NCBI GenBank assembly: GCA_017541265.1
Contig: JAFXZK010000085.1
Location: 1-50,500, forward strand
DNA: 50,500 nucleotides
Origin: Bacteroidaceae bacterium
Lineage (GTDB): Bacteria; Bacteroidota; Bacteroidia; Bacteroidales; Bacteroidaceae
Reading direction: 5' to 3'
Notes under the pieces: model-generated
What the model saw: the letters and a program-made list of their open reading frames with translations, nothing else
What the model was told of the DNA's origin: nothing
Database searches by the model: none
Shown: positions 25,032-34,805 of the stretch, piece by piece
How positions within the stretch are numbered: position 1 is the first letter of the stretch
Layout: the number at the start of each line of letters is the position of its first letter
Position numbers and translations under genes: made by a program

Positions 25032-25730
25032 TCATTTTGAATTGATAAAGATGCCGTTATAGTTTCGTCCTGTGTTGATGGTTTCGCGACGGGCACTATA
25101 GAAGTCCATAGAAGTTCGCGTGCAGGTACCTTCGACGAAAATGTCTTCAACGCCCAATTGTTCAAGAAGCCAGCGGTTTGCCTCCCAAAGGTCGATGTGC
25201 CAACGACCCCCCTCTATCTCCCCCGAGGGGGAGAAATGGAAGACCTCCCCTCGGGGAGGTTTGGAGGCTGCAATCCTTTCCATTGGGAATCCCTCTGCTT
25301 TGAAAGCCTCATAAACTTCATTGCCCACCTCGAACCATTCAAGGGAAATTCCAGGCCCAATAATGGCATGAATGTCGTCCGGGTAGACGGGCTTCATCTC
25401 CTTGATGGTCTTCTGCACAATGCGAGCTACTGTGCCTCGCCATCCTGCATGAACGGCTGCGACGATACGCTGCCTCGTGTCGTAGAGAAGGACAGGAATG
25501 CAGTCGGCTGTCTTGACGCAGACACAGAGATCTGGCTTGTCGGTAATAACGGCATCTGTTGCTTCCGGGCGACCAGCTTCCGTCACCCAAAGCACATTGT
25601 CCGAGTGAACCTGTCGGGGAAGAGCAAGGTCTTCGAGCCGTAGCTCCAAAGCCTCTACCCCACTGCTCTTGCCTGTAGTGAAAGCAGTGAGCCATGAGGG
25701 AGTATTATAGATGATGACATTATTCTTCAT
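25032..25730 (-). CDS. pgeF: Multicopper polyphenol oxidase-fold protein PgeF/YfiH
   Basis: A 232-residue DUF152-family protein. Hallmarks: [15 protein letters not shown] and [16 protein letters not shown], with the zinc-binding Cys and His. Members remove the wrongly added residue in peptidoglycan precursors (PgeF) or act as purine phosphorylases. The ATG at 25730 overlaps the upstream obgE stop by 11 bases. The segment [20 protein letters not shown] comes from paired GC-rich palindromes at 25207-25268 inserted in frame. Confidence 0.85.
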   Translation of the reverse strand: MKNNVIIYNTPSWLTAFTTGKSSGVEALELRLEDLALPRQVHSDNVLWVTEAGRPEATDAVITDKPDLCVCVKTADCIPVLLYDTRQRIVAAVHAGWRGTVARIVQKTIKEMKPVYPDDIHAIIGPGISLEWFEVGNEVYEAFKAEGFPMERIAASKPPRGEVFHFSPSGEIEGGRWHIDLWEANRWLLEQLGVEDIFVEGTCTRTSMDFYSARRETINTGRNYNGIFINSK

Positions 25731-26892
25731 CCTCGTAGGTATAGTCTTCCAGTTCGTCCACATCTTCTATGGCATCGGCATCAAGGATTTCTATCTCCTC
25801 GTCTTCACCCTCGTCAAGCATCTCCTGACGGAAAGCGTTGATGTCTTTATTGCGATGGACAATACTCTCCTGCTGGGTAATGGCTGTAATTTTGTTGCTT
25901 TCGCTATTGAGAGCCGTCCAAAGGAGGTCTTTCAGTTCGCCCAAGCCGTTTCCTGTCACGGCGCTAATAAAGACGTGCGGCAGGTCGTCGGGCAAATCTT
26001 CCGAGAGCATCTGCTGCAGTTCATCGTCGAGGAGGTCGCTCTTCGTGATGGCAAGAACACGCTGCTTGTCGAGCATCTCGGGATTGAAGTTGCGCAACTC
26101 GCCGAGCAAGACTTCGTATTCGTGACGGATGTCGTCCGTATCGCCTGGCACCATGAAGAGCAGAAGGGAGTTGCGCTCGATATGCCGCAAGAAGCGAAGC
26201 CCAAGTCCACGCCCCTCGGAAGCGCCCTCGATGATGCCCGGAATGTCAGCCATCACGAAGCTTTGCCCGTCGCGATAGGACACAATGCCGAGCGATGGCT
26301 CCATTGTCGTGAAGGGATAGCCCGCTATTTTCGGCCTTGCGCTGGAAAGGGAACTGAGCAATGTGCTCTTTCCCGCATTGGGGAAGCCAACGAGGCCAAC
26401 ATCGGCAAGCAACTTCAGCTCAAGAATGACGGTGCGCTCCACCATCGGTTCGCCCGGCTGTGCATAGCGTGGAGCCTGGTTCGTGGCTGTGGCGAAGTGC
26501 TTGTTGCCCATGCCTCCGCGACCGCCTTTGAGGAGCATCACGACCTGCCCGTCATCGGTTACGTCGCAGATGTATTCACCCGTCTCAGCATCATACACGA
26601 CGGTGCCGCAAGGAACGTCTATGTAACGGTCTTCGCCGTCTGCGCCCGTGCTGCCGCTTGGTCCTCCGTTGCCTCCGTGACCTGCAAAGACGTGTCTTTC
26701 ATAGCGGAGATGCAGGAGTGTCCAGTAGTTGTGGTTGCCACGCAGATAGACATGACCGCCACGCCCGCCGTCGCCACCATCAGGTCCGCCCATCGGGACA
26801 TACTTGGCGCGGTGCATGTGCATAGAGCCTCTGCCGCCCTTGCCCGAGCGGCAGCATATCTTGACGTAATCTACGAAGTTGCTTTCAGCCAT
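25720..26892 (-). CDS. obgE: Obg GTPase
   Basis: A 390-residue ribosome-associated GTPase. It has the glycine-rich Obg fold ([34 protein letters not shown]), a G domain with [14 protein letters not shown] (G1), [11 protein letters not shown] (G2), [16 protein letters not shown] (G3) and TKSDL (G4), and an acidic C-terminal tail ([20 protein letters not shown]). It helps 50S maturation and stress control. The final bases overlap pgeF. Confidence 0.95.
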   Translation of the reverse strand: MAESNFVDYVKICCRSGKGGRGSMHMHRAKYVPMGGPDGGDGGRGGHVYLRGNHNYWTLLHLRYERHVFAGHGGNGGPSGSTGADGEDRYIDVPCGTVVYDAETGEYICDVTDDGQVVMLLKGGRGGMGNKHFATATNQAPRYAQPGEPMVERTVILELKLLADVGLVGFPNAGKSTLLSSLSSARPKIAGYPFTTMEPSLGIVSYRDGQSFVMADIPGIIEGASEGRGLGLRFLRHIERNSLLLFMVPGDTDDIRHEYEVLLGELRNFNPEMLDKQRVLAITKSDLLDDELQQMLSEDLPDDLPHVFISAVTGNGLGELKDLLWTALNSESNKITAITQQESIVHRNKDINAFRQEMLDEGEDEEIEILDADAIEDVDELEDYTYEDEE

Positions 26893-27004
26893 TGTGAATG
26901 GTTATTGGTTATTGAAGCCATTATGAATGGGTATTGGTTATGGATTATTGGTTATTGAGGCTTGTGAGGTTGGCTTCAATAACCTATAACCAATAACCTT
27001 TAAC
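26893..27004. repeat. Word-array hairpin between adk and obgE
   Basis: Repeated GGTTATTGGTTATTGA words on the left and CAATAACCTATAACCAATAA on the right can pair into a long hairpin. It fills the adk-obgE spacer, so it could end or slow adk transcripts. The left arm directly abuts the obgE start. Confidence 0.6.
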
Positions 27005-27008
27005 CATT

Positions 27009-27587
27009 TTATCTTACCTTATCGAGGAAAGCAAAGATGGAGGCGATCATGCCTTCCTTTGTGGGTGTGTCTGCCCAGCGGAAGGTGTGGCGGATGCCTT
27101 CGCGCTCGAACCAGTCAATCAGCGGAGCTGTCTGGTTCTGATATACTGCGAAACGCTTTTTGATGGTCTCTTCGTTGTCGTCCTCACGGCCTTGTTCCTT
27201 GGCGCGGCGAAGCAGGCGGAACATCAGGATGTCTTCTTCTACAACCAGCTCAATCATGATGCCCAGCTCGTGGCCGCGCTCCTCGAGCATCTTCTTCAAA
27301 GCCTCTGCCTGTGCAATGGTGCGGGGGAAGCCGTCGAAGATAACGCCTTTGCCTGCGGGCTGTGCGTCGTAGGTCTTGGCGAGAATCTCAATCATCAGGT
27401 CGTCAGGGATGAGCTGACCGTTGGAGATATAGCCTTGGGCAATCTTGCCAAGTTCTGTGCCGTTCTTGATTTCTGCACGCAGCACGTCGCCTGTGCTGAT
27501 GTGTCCCATGCCGTAGCGTGCTACAATCTCGTCGCTGTAGGTGCCCTTGCCTGAACCAGGCGCACCGAAAATGATAATGTTCTTCAT
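27009..27587 (-). CDS. adk: Adenylate kinase
   Basis: A 192-residue short-form adenylate kinase (no zinc lid). P-loop IIIFGAPGSGKGTYSDEI, GHISTGDVLRAEIKNGTELG, and the AMP-binding DGFPRTIAQAEAL are conserved. It balances adenine nucleotides. hpt lies upstream on the same strand. Confidence 0.95.
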   Translation of the reverse strand: MKNIIIFGAPGSGKGTYSDEIVARYGMGHISTGDVLRAEIKNGTELGKIAQGYISNGQLIPDDLMIEILAKTYDAQPAGKGVIFDGFPRTIAQAEALKKMLEERGHELGIMIELVVEEDILMFRLLRRAKEQGREDDNEETIKKRFAVYQNQTAPLIDWFEREGIRHTFRWADTPTKEGMIASIFAFLDKVR

Positions 27588-27599
27588 CTCTTTGTTCCT

Positions 27600-27747
27600 T
27601 TATTGAGGAGTTAAAGAAGTTAAAGAAGTTATCGCTCGCTATGCTCGCTGGGAAGTTAAAGGACAATACTTGTGGAACATGCTTTGTTCTTGATGCAAAA
27701 ACTATCGTCCTTTAACTTCTTTAACTTCCTCTAACTTCTTTAACTTC
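27600..27747. repeat. Word-array hairpin between hpt and adk
   Basis: GAGTTAAAGAAGTTAAAGAA on the left and CTTTAACTTCTTTAACTTCC with TCTAACTTCTTTAACTTCC on the right are complementary, separated by about 80 bases. The layout matches the 26893-27004 and 28906-29012 hairpins but uses a different word. Confidence 0.6.
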
Positions 27748-27751
27748 CATA

Positions 27752-28300
27752 TTATTGATTAATTATTGTATATATATCTTTTGTATTTCTGCCGAAGCTG
27801 TCGTAGTCAAGGCCAAAGCCAACCACGAAGTCGTCGGGAATCTCCTTGCAGCAGTACCGTACATTGAGCTTGACCTGCAGTTTGGTGGGTTTGAGCAGGA
27901 GCGTACAGATGTCGATGCTTGCGGGATTATGCCCCTTCAGCGTATCAAGCATGTGCGCCATCGTGAGGCCAGTATCGACAATGTCCTCTACGATGATGAC
28001 GGGACGTCCGGTGATGTCGATGTTGAGGCCAATCACTTCGCGAATAGTGCCCGTCGTGCTTGTGCCTTCGTATGAAGCAAGCTTGACAAAGGAAATCTCA
28101 CAGGGCAGGTCAATCTCTCGTAACAGGTCGGCAGCAAAGATGAAGGAGCCGTTGAGGACAGCCAGGAAGACGGGCTTCTTGCCTGCATAGTCGCGGTTAA
28201 TCTCGTCCGCAACGCGCTTTATCTGCTGTTTCAGTTCTGCCTCCGGGATTGAGATAGTGAAGTCTTTGTCCTTCACCCTGATAGTCTTTGGCTTTTGCAT
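27752..28300 (-). CDS. hpt: Hypoxanthine phosphoribosyltransferase
   Basis: A 182-residue purine-salvage enzyme. The PRPP-binding signature VIIVEDIVDTGLTMAHML is intact, and FLAVLNGSFIFAADLLREID and DFVVGFGLDYDSFGRN match the family. The ATG at 28300 fits the usual length; earlier codons overlap the Crp-like gene. Confidence 0.92.
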   Translation of the reverse strand: MQKPKTIRVKDKDFTISIPEAELKQQIKRVADEINRDYAGKKPVFLAVLNGSFIFAADLLREIDLPCEISFVKLASYEGTSTTGTIREVIGLNIDITGRPVIIVEDIVDTGLTMAHMLDTLKGHNPASIDICTLLLKPTKLQVKLNVRYCCKEIPDDFVVGFGLDYDSFGRNTKDIYTIINQ

Positions 28301-28310
28301 AGTATATAGA

Positions 28311-28907
28311 TTATTTCGAAGTTGTATGTGAACTTCCCGCGGCTCCACGAACACGGCTGAGTGTTTCCGGTGTCATCTGCAGGAAACTGGCAATGTGTAC
28401 CATCGGGGCACGCAGGATGATTTCGGGTTTCTCTCTGAGGAGACGGTCATAGCGTTCGGCAGCATTCTCGAAGCGCTGGCTGTCGGCATGTTCCTGGCTG
28501 CTGATGGCGACGTGCTCCAATATTTTACGATAAAGCATTTCCATCTCCTGATTACGTTCCATGAGGCGATGAAGGTCATCATAGGGAATGGCATAGAGCG
28601 TTGTATTCTCCAGCGCTTCGACAATGAGGCGGCTGGGTTCCTGCTTGAGAAAACTCTCAATGCAGAAGACGATACGCCCCTCGAAAGAGAAATGCTCGGT
28701 GACATCCTTTTGATTCTTGTAGTAGTACTGCCGCACCATTCCCTTCTCAACGAAGTAAAGGGCACTGCAAACCGTTCCCTCTTCCAAGATGGTTTCGCCT
28801 TTCTGGAACTTCATGGGGACAAGGATGCTCGCAAGCATCTCGACTCCCTGTGGGGTCATAGGGCAGTAAATGCGGGCTATTTCCCGTGCAATGTCTTTAC
28901 AATTCAT
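28311..28907 (-). CDS. Crp/Fnr-family transcription regulator
   Basis: A 198-residue protein. The cyclic-nucleotide-binding-type jelly roll spans about 25-120 (FQKGETILEEGTVCSALYFV, EKGMVRQYYYKN). The C-terminal winged helix carries PMVHIASFLQMTPETLSRVR as recognition helix. This is the short Bacteroidota version, usually without known ligand. The start codon lies within a CTATGAACTATGAA word array, where several ATGs compete. Targets are unknown. Confidence 0.85.
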   Translation of the reverse strand: MNCKDIAREIARIYCPMTPQGVEMLASILVPMKFQKGETILEEGTVCSALYFVEKGMVRQYYYKNQKDVTEHFSFEGRIVFCIESFLKQEPSRLIVEALENTTLYAIPYDDLHRLMERNQEMEMLYRKILEHVAISSQEHADSQRFENAAERYDRLLREKPEIILRAPMVHIASFLQMTPETLSRVRGAAGSSHTTSK

Positions 28908-29012
28908 AGTTCATAATTCATAGTTCATAGTTGTGTTCAGTTCATAGTTCATAGCAATTTATTCGCTTAGTTGTTACAAGGAACTCATAACTATGAACTA
29001 TGAACTATGAAT
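28906..29012. repeat. Word-array hairpin between lepA and the Crp-like gene
   Basis: ATTCATAGTTCATAGTT words on the left and CTATGAACTATGAACTATGA on the right form a long inverted repeat. The arm next to the Crp-like gene contains its start codon. Confidence 0.65.
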
Positions 29013-29016
29013 TAAC

Positions 29017-30891
29017 TCAGTCCAGTTTCAGCACGGCGAGGAAGGCTTTCTGCGGCACCTGCACGTTGCCTATCTGCTTCATGCGCTTCTTGCCGCGTTT
29101 CTGCTTTTCGAGGAGCTTGCGCTTGCGGCTCACGTCGCCACCGTAGCACTTCGCCAGCACGTCCTTGCGCACCTGCTTGACGGTCTCGCGGGCGATTATC
29201 TTGGCGCCGATGGCGGCTTGGATGGCGATGTCGAACTGCTGACGCGGCAATAGCTCCTTTAGTTTCTCGCACATCCTGCGGCCGAAGGTCTCGGCATTGT
29301 CGAAATGCGTCAGCGTGGAGAGGGCATCGACGGGTTCGCCATTGAGCAGTATATCCATCTTGACGAGCTTGCTCGGTCGGTAGCCTGCCTGATGGTAGTC
29401 GAACGAGGCATAGCCCTTAGAGATGCTCTTGAGCTTATCGTAGAAGTCTATGACTATCTCGCCCAGCGGCATTGCGTACTGCAGTTCCACGCGGTTGCCG
29501 CTGATGTATTCCTGTTTGAGCAGTTCGCCGCGCTTGCCCAGGCAGAGCGTCATGATGGGGCCGATGAAGTTGGCCGTCGTGATGACGGAAGCGTGTATGT
29601 ACGGCTCCTCGATGTGGTCGATGAGCGTCTGGTCGGGCATACCGCTTGGGTTGTGTACTTCGGTGCAACCCCCTTGCTTGTCATAGACGAGATAGGATAC
29701 GTTGGGCACCGTCGTGATGACATCCATGTTGAACTCGCGGTCGAGCCTTTCCTGAATGATTTCCATGTGCAGGAGTCCGAGGAAGCCGCAGCGGAAGCCG
29801 AAGCCGAGGGCTACGGAGCTTTCGGGCTGGAAGGTGAGGCTGGCGTCATTAAGCTGCAGTTTTTCGAGTGAGGCGCGGAGGTTCTCGAAGTCCTCTGTCT
29901 CGATGGGATAGACGCCGGCAAAGACCATCGGCTTCACCTCCTCGAAGCCCGAAATGGCTTCCTTGCAGGGGTTTTCAACGGTGGTTATCGTGTCGCCAAC
30001 CTTCACCTCCGTTGCCGTTTTGATGCCCGAAACGATGTAGCCCACGTCGCCGCAATGCAGCACCTGCCTTGGCACCATGTCCATCTTCAGCACGCCAATC
30101 TCGTCGGCCTTGTACTCCTTGCCTGTGTTGATGAACTGCACCATGTCGCCGCTCCGCAATGTGCCGTTGACAATCTTGAAGTAGGCGATGATGCCACGGA
30201 ACGAGTTGAAGACAGAGTCAAAGATGAGAGCCTGAAGCGGCGCCTTCTCATCGCCCTTGGGACATGGAATGCGCTCCACGACAGCACGGAGAATCTCTTC
30301 CACGCCCATGCCTGTCTTGCCGCTGGCACGGATGATTTCCTCGCGCTTGCAGCCAAGGAGGTCGACGATTTCGTCCTCCACCTCTTCGGGCATAGCGTTT
30401 GGCATGTCGCACTTATTGATAACGGGGATGATTTCCAGGTCGTGGTCGATTGCCATGTAGAGGTTGCTGATGGTCTGCGCCTGCACGCCCTGCGTGGCGT
30501 CGACAACGAGGAGCACCCCTTCGCAAGCCGCGATACTTCGGCTAACCTCGTAGCTGAAGTCCACGTGTCCCGGAGTGTCGATGAGGTTGAGGATATAAGC
30601 CCCCTCCTTCTCCCCCTTTGGGGGAGTGTCCAAGCTGAACTCCTTTTTAGCGGCCACAGAGCACTCCCCCAAAGGGGGAGCGGGGAGGGGGCTGTACTTA
30701 TACTCCATCTGTATCGCGTGGCTCTTGATGGTGATGCCGCGCTCCTGTTCCAGATCCATATCATCGAGCATCTGCCCCTTCGTCACGGCGATGGTCTTGG
30801 TATATTCCAGCAGGCGGTCTGCCAGCGTACTCTTGCCGTGGTCGATATGGGCGATGATGCAGAAGTTTCGTATGTATTCTTTGTTCGTCAT
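29017..30891 (-). CDS. lepA: Elongation factor 4 (LepA)
   Basis: A 624-residue translational GTPase; usual length is about 595-600. G1 is [10 protein letters not shown]2 [15 protein letters not shown]3 [12 protein letters not shown] and G4 NKCDMPNA. The specific C-terminal domain ends ERLDREF... to [20 protein letters not shown]. About 30 extra residues (66-97: [12 protein letters not shown] through [10 protein letters not shown]) lie between G2 and G3, encoded by two GC-rich palindromes at 30596-30692. The insertion is in frame and in the G domain itself. A TATCTTTG promoter box is at 30935-30928. Confidence 0.95.
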   Translation of the reverse strand: MTNKEYIRNFCIIAHIDHGKSTLADRLLEYTKTIAVTKGQMLDDMDLEQERGITIKSHAIQMEYKYSPLPAPPLGECSVAAKKEFSLDTPPKGEKEGAYILNLIDTPGHVDFSYEVSRSIAACEGVLLVVDATQGVQAQTISNLYMAIDHDLEIIPVINKCDMPNAMPEEVEDEIVDLLGCKREEIIRASGKTGMGVEEILRAVVERIPCPKGDEKAPLQALIFDSVFNSFRGIIAYFKIVNGTLRSGDMVQFINTGKEYKADEIGVLKMDMVPRQVLHCGDVGYIVSGIKTATEVKVGDTITTVENPCKEAISGFEEVKPMVFAGVYPIETEDFENLRASLEKLQLNDASLTFQPESSVALGFGFRCGFLGLLHMEIIQERLDREFNMDVITTVPNVSYLVYDKQGGCTEVHNPSGMPDQTLIDHIEEPYIHASVITTANFIGPIMTLCLGKRGELLKQEYISGNRVELQYAMPLGEIVIDFYDKLKSISKGYASFDYHQAGYRPSKLVKMDILLNGEPVDALSTLTHFDNAETFGRRMCEKLKELLPRQQFDIAIQAAIGAKIIARETVKQVRKDVLAKCYGGDVSRKRKLLEKQKRGKKRMKQIGNVQVPQKAFLAVLKLD

Positions 30892-30927
30892 TCCTAATCC
30901 TTAATCCTTAATGCATATATTGCGGGA

Positions 30928-30935
30928 CAAAGATA
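30928..30935 (-). promoter_or_regulatory. -7 promoter box of lepA
   Basis: The minus strand reads TATCTTTG, 36 bases before the lepA ATG at 30891. Confidence 0.55.
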
Positions 30936-31033
30936 CAAAAAAAAATGAAGAATAAAGAATGAAGAATGAAGAATTAAAAGGAAAAATAAAAAAAACAAAC
31001 AAATCGAGGCAGAAGAACTTCCAAAGGAAGAGA

Positions 31034-32263
31034 CTAACCTCCACCCGACATGCGCTCCAGTATCATTCCAAGCTGATACGCAACAACTCCTTCGTGACAG
31101 GTAATGTCTGTCACCTGGACTAAAGCGCTTTCCCTGTCTTTGTTATAGCCGACAAAAAGGCGCAAGGCATCGTAATGGCGCAAATAGCGTTTGCCGTCTG
31201 ATTCGTCGATATATGTTAATCTGGTTAGCATCGTCTGCTTTAGTTCTCTGTACTCTGTTTTCTTCTCCCCTCTCATAATCTCATCGAAATATATCTTCTT
31301 GATATTAAGCGTCAGTATTTTCAGCCCCCTGGTATCGAAGCTTGATGATGCTTTGGCAGTTCTTTGCTCCAGACATTCCAATTGTGGATTGAACGTATAG
31401 CCTACGATGCTGCCGTCCATAATTTTCTGAATGATGGCATCAACAACAGACAAGGCGACAACAAACCACTCCTGCGGCTGGTGTTCTACTCCTTCATCAT
31501 CGAACACAGAAACCTGGAATTGTACGGGCTTCAGCAGTTGATGAATCAAGTCCTCGAACTTCTGTGAGTTCATGTTCACCACTTTATAGGTTGCTTCAAC
31601 CTTGACGGGAGCCATCAAGTAGGTGGGTTCGTGCTCTGCACCCGCGATGCGCTGCTCCACGCTGTCGGTCGTGAAGCCTATCTTATACAGATTCCTCACA
31701 GAACAGATGTCCGGGTTATCCGAAAGGGAGGACAGCACATAGATGTAGCCTGTCACCTTGTCAGCTGCGGCTATGTCCGAGTTATTGAAGAACTGGCTTT
31801 CTGTCTCTTCCTGCAATTCTGAAACGGCATAGCCGTCGCCCACTACGTTCTTGCGAAGTGTCTGCAAAAGGATGTCCGACTCTGTGCCGTTCTCATAGAT
31901 GCAACGTGTTCTGGCATCAGGCAGGAAATTACTGCTTTGCTTCAGTTTTCCTATCTGTTCCAGCAAAAGCATTTGTCCGCCGATAATATAGAACCTTCCT
32001 GCGGAAAGTGTTGCTGTCTTGTTGATTTTTACAAGTGAGCGTTTGCCGTCCTTTAGCTCCCGATGCACTTTGGCAAACAGGGGTTTGTAGTCTCCAAAGT
32101 TCTCGCACAATTTATGTTGAGCCACATAATCGGGTTTTTTCTTGGCTATTACCCTTCGCATATCCTGGGGGATGTCGAAGAGTTTTGCTTCCGTTTCGCT
32201 GACACCCAACAAAGGGTCATCCCAAATCGCTTCCAGCTCCTTGTTTATATCAACCTTATCCAT
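31034..32263 (-). CDS. GIY-YIG nuclease with C-terminal ASCH domain
   Basis: A 409-residue protein. The GIY-YIG (T5orf172/MUG113-like) domain spans about 170-270: TGYIYVLSS, NLYKIGFTTDSVEQRIAG (Arg205) and KFEDLIHQLL (Glu237), then QEWFVV. The C-terminus from about 315 (LKILTLNIKKIYFDEIMRGE, KKTEYREL) is an ASCH/PUA-like RNA- or modified-base-binding domain. The N-terminal KELEAIWDDPLLGV resembles the start of the small protein upstream. It is the last gene of the helicase operon. The inferred role is the DNA-cutting subunit of a restriction system; ASCH may read a modified base. Confidence 0.82.
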   Translation of the reverse strand: MDKVDINKELEAIWDDPLLGVSETEAKLFDIPQDMRRVIAKKKPDYVAQHKLCENFGDYKPLFAKVHRELKDGKRSLVKINKTATLSAGRFYIIGGQMLLLEQIGKLKQSSNFLPDARTRCIYENGTESDILLQTLRKNVVGDGYAVSELQEETESQFFNNSDIAAADKVTGYIYVLSSLSDNPDICSVRNLYKIGFTTDSVEQRIAGAEHEPTYLMAPVKVEATYKVVNMNSQKFEDLIHQLLKPVQFQVSVFDDEGVEHQPQEWFVVALSVVDAIIQKIMDGSIVGYTFNPQLECLEQRTAKASSSFDTRGLKILTLNIKKIYFDEIMRGEKKTEYRELKQTMLTRLTYIDESDGKRYLRHYDALRLFVGYNKDRESALVQVTDITCHEGVVAYQLGMILERMSGGG

Positions 32264-32292
32264 TTACTATTTGACGATTTACGATTTACAAT
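32264..32292. repeat. AT-rich word array at the GIY-YIG gene start
   Basis: TTTGACGATTTACGATTTAC followed by AATTTG, upstream of the GIY-YIG start. The same words occur at 39662-39735, before the glycosyltransferase. Confidence 0.5.
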
Positions 32293-32504
32293 TTGTTTCT
32301 TAATGCCATCATTGCTGCATACATCAACTTCTCTTTCAGGTTGCCATCTTTTCTTGGCTCACGTCCGTTCATAGCTATCCAATCATTCACTTCTGCCAGC
32401 TTCTGCTGCATCCTGTCACCTGCCGTAGCTGCCGCCACTTTGGGACGCACACCATCCAACAGCGGGTCATTGAATAATTCATACAGTTCTTTCCTTACAT
32501 CCAT
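32286..32504 (-). CDS. Small protein of the helicase/GIY-YIG operon
   Basis: A 72-residue protein, MDVRKELYELFNDPLLDGVR followed by a basic helical region (EPRKDGNLKEKLMYAAMMAL). I do not recognise a family. Its ATG comes 3 bases after the helicase stop and its own stop lies 22 bases before the GIY-YIG gene, so it belongs to the operon. The N-terminal KEL-DPLL-GV pattern is shared with the GIY-YIG protein, which suggests a common docking tag or that the two derive from one longer gene. Highly charged; probably soluble. Confidence 0.7.
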   Translation of the reverse strand: MDVRKELYELFNDPLLDGVRPKVAAATAGDRMQQKLAEVNDWIAMNGREPRKDGNLKEKLMYAAMMALRNKL

Positions 32505-32507
32505 ATC

Positions 32508-34472
32508 TTATTCTTCTATATCGAGTCCGCTCATTACACGACGTTTCTGGTTCTTTATCTTCTCCAACGCCACAGCCAGCTCCCTGGCCTTCGGGTCTGG
32601 GTCGTTCACGGAAGGCACTTTGCCATTATGTGCCGCCACATATTCCTTCAGAGGTCCTTTGAAGAGGATGATGGCTTGCTCCAAAGTCATATCGTACTTC
32701 TGCTCGGCTATGGTGTCTTGAATAATCTTCAGGGTCTTGGCATCAACAGACTTCGAGATGACTTCGTATGCTCTTTGGAAGGGATTGACAGAGTCAATCA
32801 AGTTGATGCTCAGCTTATCGATGTTGATGAACCTGTTGGACAGCTTTATCAGCCTGTTGCCCTCGCTTTCGGTAATGTCGTTGCCCTTTATGACGGTATC
32901 AAGCAAAACATGCTGGCGCACTTCCTCCACTTCTCCTTCTGTGAGGTCGGGGTAGCGTTCGCGTATCACTTTGGGTATGAGATGCTGTGTGATAGTCTCT
33001 GCTGTTGTCGAGCCGCTGAGTGCCTTCACCACCATATCGTCTTGCAGGATGGCAGCCTTCAAGTCGTCGAGCTGGCTTTCCACAATTGTTTGTGTCTTGA
33101 TGCCAGAAAGAGGCTTTAAGCCTTCCACCACAAGCGTATGCGATGGGTCATTCTCCCCTTCTTGGGAAGGGTCGGTGGCGGTTTTGAACTTCCAGCTCGG
33201 AGCCATCACTTGCTCCATGAGCAGCGAGGCGGTGATGGCTTTCAGGAAGTCGTTCACAGCCACCTTCACCTCTGCCTGCTCTGCCTCCGGCATTGCTATC
33301 ATGTTCACGAAGCGGGCTGTCGTCTTGCCCTCGCAGTCGCGCGTACATCTTCCTATTATCTGTATCACTTCTGTCAGCGATCCGCGCACACCAATGGTCA
33401 GGCACATCTCGCACCACTGCCAGTCGAAGCCTTCCTTGGCTGTGCCGAGGGCAATGATGATGTCCATGTCGTCGCGGCTCTTCATCTTCTGCAAGTAGGC
33501 CTGCACCATATTCCGCTCCTTTTGCTCGTCTTCCACAAGGTCGGCCACCTTCAGCATCCGTCCGTCCTCGGTCTTGACAAAGTAGATGCCTGTATCGATG
33601 TCCTTGTGGTCTATGGTGCCGATGGTCTTGATGATTTCCGATGTCTCCTGATACTTGCCCAAGCCTGTGGCAGCCCGTTGGTTCACGCTGGGAATGTGGA
33701 TGATGGTCTTCTTCCGTGTGTCGAGCACTTCGCCGATGTGGTCAAGGTAGGAACCATGATAGAAGTGATAGCCCTGAACGAGGTTCTTCAGATACCTGTA
33801 GCCGTTCAGCTGCTGGTAGTAGTTGTAGGTGATGGGGAAGAAGCGGGCTTCGTCCTCTGCTCGGAGCACAGGAATGCCGTCGCCCCGGAAGTAGCTGCCG
33901 GTCATTGCCACGATGTGTCCCGTTGAGTTGTTCATCACCCGCCGCACCACATCGCCCAGGTTCGAGCCGGCATCGGCGCTGGTATGATGAAACTCATCAA
34001 TAGCAAGCAGCACATCGTTGAAGGCGTCGTCCGGGAGTTCCTTCATGGCATTGCGAAGCGTAGCGTGGGCACAGACGAGCACTTTGGCGCTGTGCGAGAA
34101 GAACTCGATGAAGCGTCCCTTCTTGTCCTGCTCGTTCTTCACGTCTGTCAGGTTGAAGTAGGGCGCAACCTTCCAGTTGGCAAAGAAACCGCCCGAGACG
34201 AGGTCTGTGTCCTTGAACGATCTGCCGATGCTCTTCTCTGGTACAGCCACAATGACTTTCCTGATGCCCTGATGGGCGAGCTTGTCTAAAGCAATGTACA
34301 TCAAAGCACGGCTCTTGCCCGATGCTGGCGGAGCCTTGATGAGCAGAAATCTCTTGTCACGAGCCTTGTATGCCAAAGCCTGCATCTCGCGCATACCAAG
34401 TTCATCCGTTGCAGTGGCCTTGCCAGTTTGCAGGTAATGAATATCTACGATATTGTTGCTATTCTGTTCCAT
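32508..34472 (-). CDS. DEAD/DEAH-box superfamily 2 helicase of a restriction-like island
   Basis: A 654-residue protein with a RecA-like pair: Walker A IKAPPASGKSRAL (residues 45-57), box II AIDEFHH (157-163), motif III-like AMTGSYFRGD, and motif VI QIIGRCTRD (371-379). This is the type III/type I restriction-helicase architecture (ResIII-like), with a long C-terminal helical region. ATG 34472 is preferred to the GTG at 34490. Neighbours: a DNA methylase beyond the TA pair, a 72-residue protein and a GIY-YIG nuclease. A role in DNA translocation for restriction is inferred. Confidence 0.85.
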   Translation of the reverse strand: MEQNSNNIVDIHYLQTGKATATDELGMREMQALAYKARDKRFLLIKAPPASGKSRALMYIALDKLAHQGIRKVIVAVPEKSIGRSFKDTDLVSGGFFANWKVAPYFNLTDVKNEQDKKGRFIEFFSHSAKVLVCAHATLRNAMKELPDDAFNDVLLAIDEFHHTSADAGSNLGDVVRRVMNNSTGHIVAMTGSYFRGDGIPVLRAEDEARFFPITYNYYQQLNGYRYLKNLVQGYHFYHGSYLDHIGEVLDTRKKTIIHIPSVNQRAATGLGKYQETSEIIKTIGTIDHKDIDTGIYFVKTEDGRMLKVADLVEDEQKERNMVQAYLQKMKSRDDMDIIIALGTAKEGFDWQWCEMCLTIGVRGSLTEVIQIIGRCTRDCEGKTTARFVNMIAMPEAEQAEVKVAVNDFLKAITASLLMEQVMAPSWKFKTATDPSQEGENDPSHTLVVEGLKPLSGIKTQTIVESQLDDLKAAILQDDMVVKALSGSTTAETITQHLIPKVIRERYPDLTEGEVEEVRQHVLLDTVIKGNDITESEGNRLIKLSNRFINIDKLSINLIDSVNPFQRAYEVISKSVDAKTLKIIQDTIAEQKYDMTLEQAIILFKGPLKEYVAAHNGKVPSVNDPDPKARELAVALEKIKNQKRRVMSGLDIEE

Positions 34473-34493
34473 AACCAAATTATTTTTCACATC

Positions 34494-34525
34494 TTAACCC
34501 TTTAACCTTTTAACCTTTTAACTTT
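34494..34525. repeat. AT-rich word array (TTTAACC) in the helicase/TA divergent region
   Basis: Four TTTAACC words lie between the divergent helicase and antitoxin starts, immediately 5' of the antitoxin -7 box. The same arrangement (TTTTAACC words then TACCTTTG) occurs at 45598-45644. Confidence 0.6.
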
Positions 34526-34530
34526 TTTCG

Positions 34531-34538
34531 TATCTTTG
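34531..34538 (+). promoter_or_regulatory. -7 promoter box of the toxin-antitoxin operon
   Basis: TATCTTTG, 27 bases before the antitoxin ATG at 34566. The toxin lacks a separate promoter, as expected for an autoregulated TA operon. Confidence 0.6.
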
Positions 34539-34565
34539 CCTCCGAAAACATAAAACACTTGGAAT

Positions 34566-34805
34566 ATGACAGCATTACAATTAAATGCAGAACTCTTTCG
34601 CGAGTTAAGCATCATTGCCGAGGATGAGAGCTTGATGCAAAAAGCTGTGAAGTATCTCAAGAAGTTGACGGCTAAGAAACAAGCAATGGACGAGACAGAG
34701 TACTTGATGTCTTCGCCGGCTATGGCAGAGATTATTCGGCAAGGCCAGGAGGACATAAAGAACGGTCGAGGTCGGGTCATTAAGCTTGAAGATATATGGA
34801 AATAA
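34566..34805 (+). CDS. Antitoxin of a YoeB-type toxin-antitoxin pair
   Basis: A 79-residue protein, helical, with a C-terminal tail EIIRQGQEDIKNGRGRVIKL then EDIW of the type that covers RelE-fold toxins. The N-terminal part (TALQLNAELFRELSIIAEDE) is presumably the DNA-binding or dimerising half, but I cannot assign it firmly to the Phd/YefM or RelB class. The stop overlaps the toxin start by 10 bases (ATGGAAATAA). Confidence 0.78.
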   Translation: MTALQLNAELFRELSIIAEDESLMQKAVKYLKKLTAKKQAMDETEYLMSSPAMAEIIRQGQEDIKNGRGRVIKLEDIWK

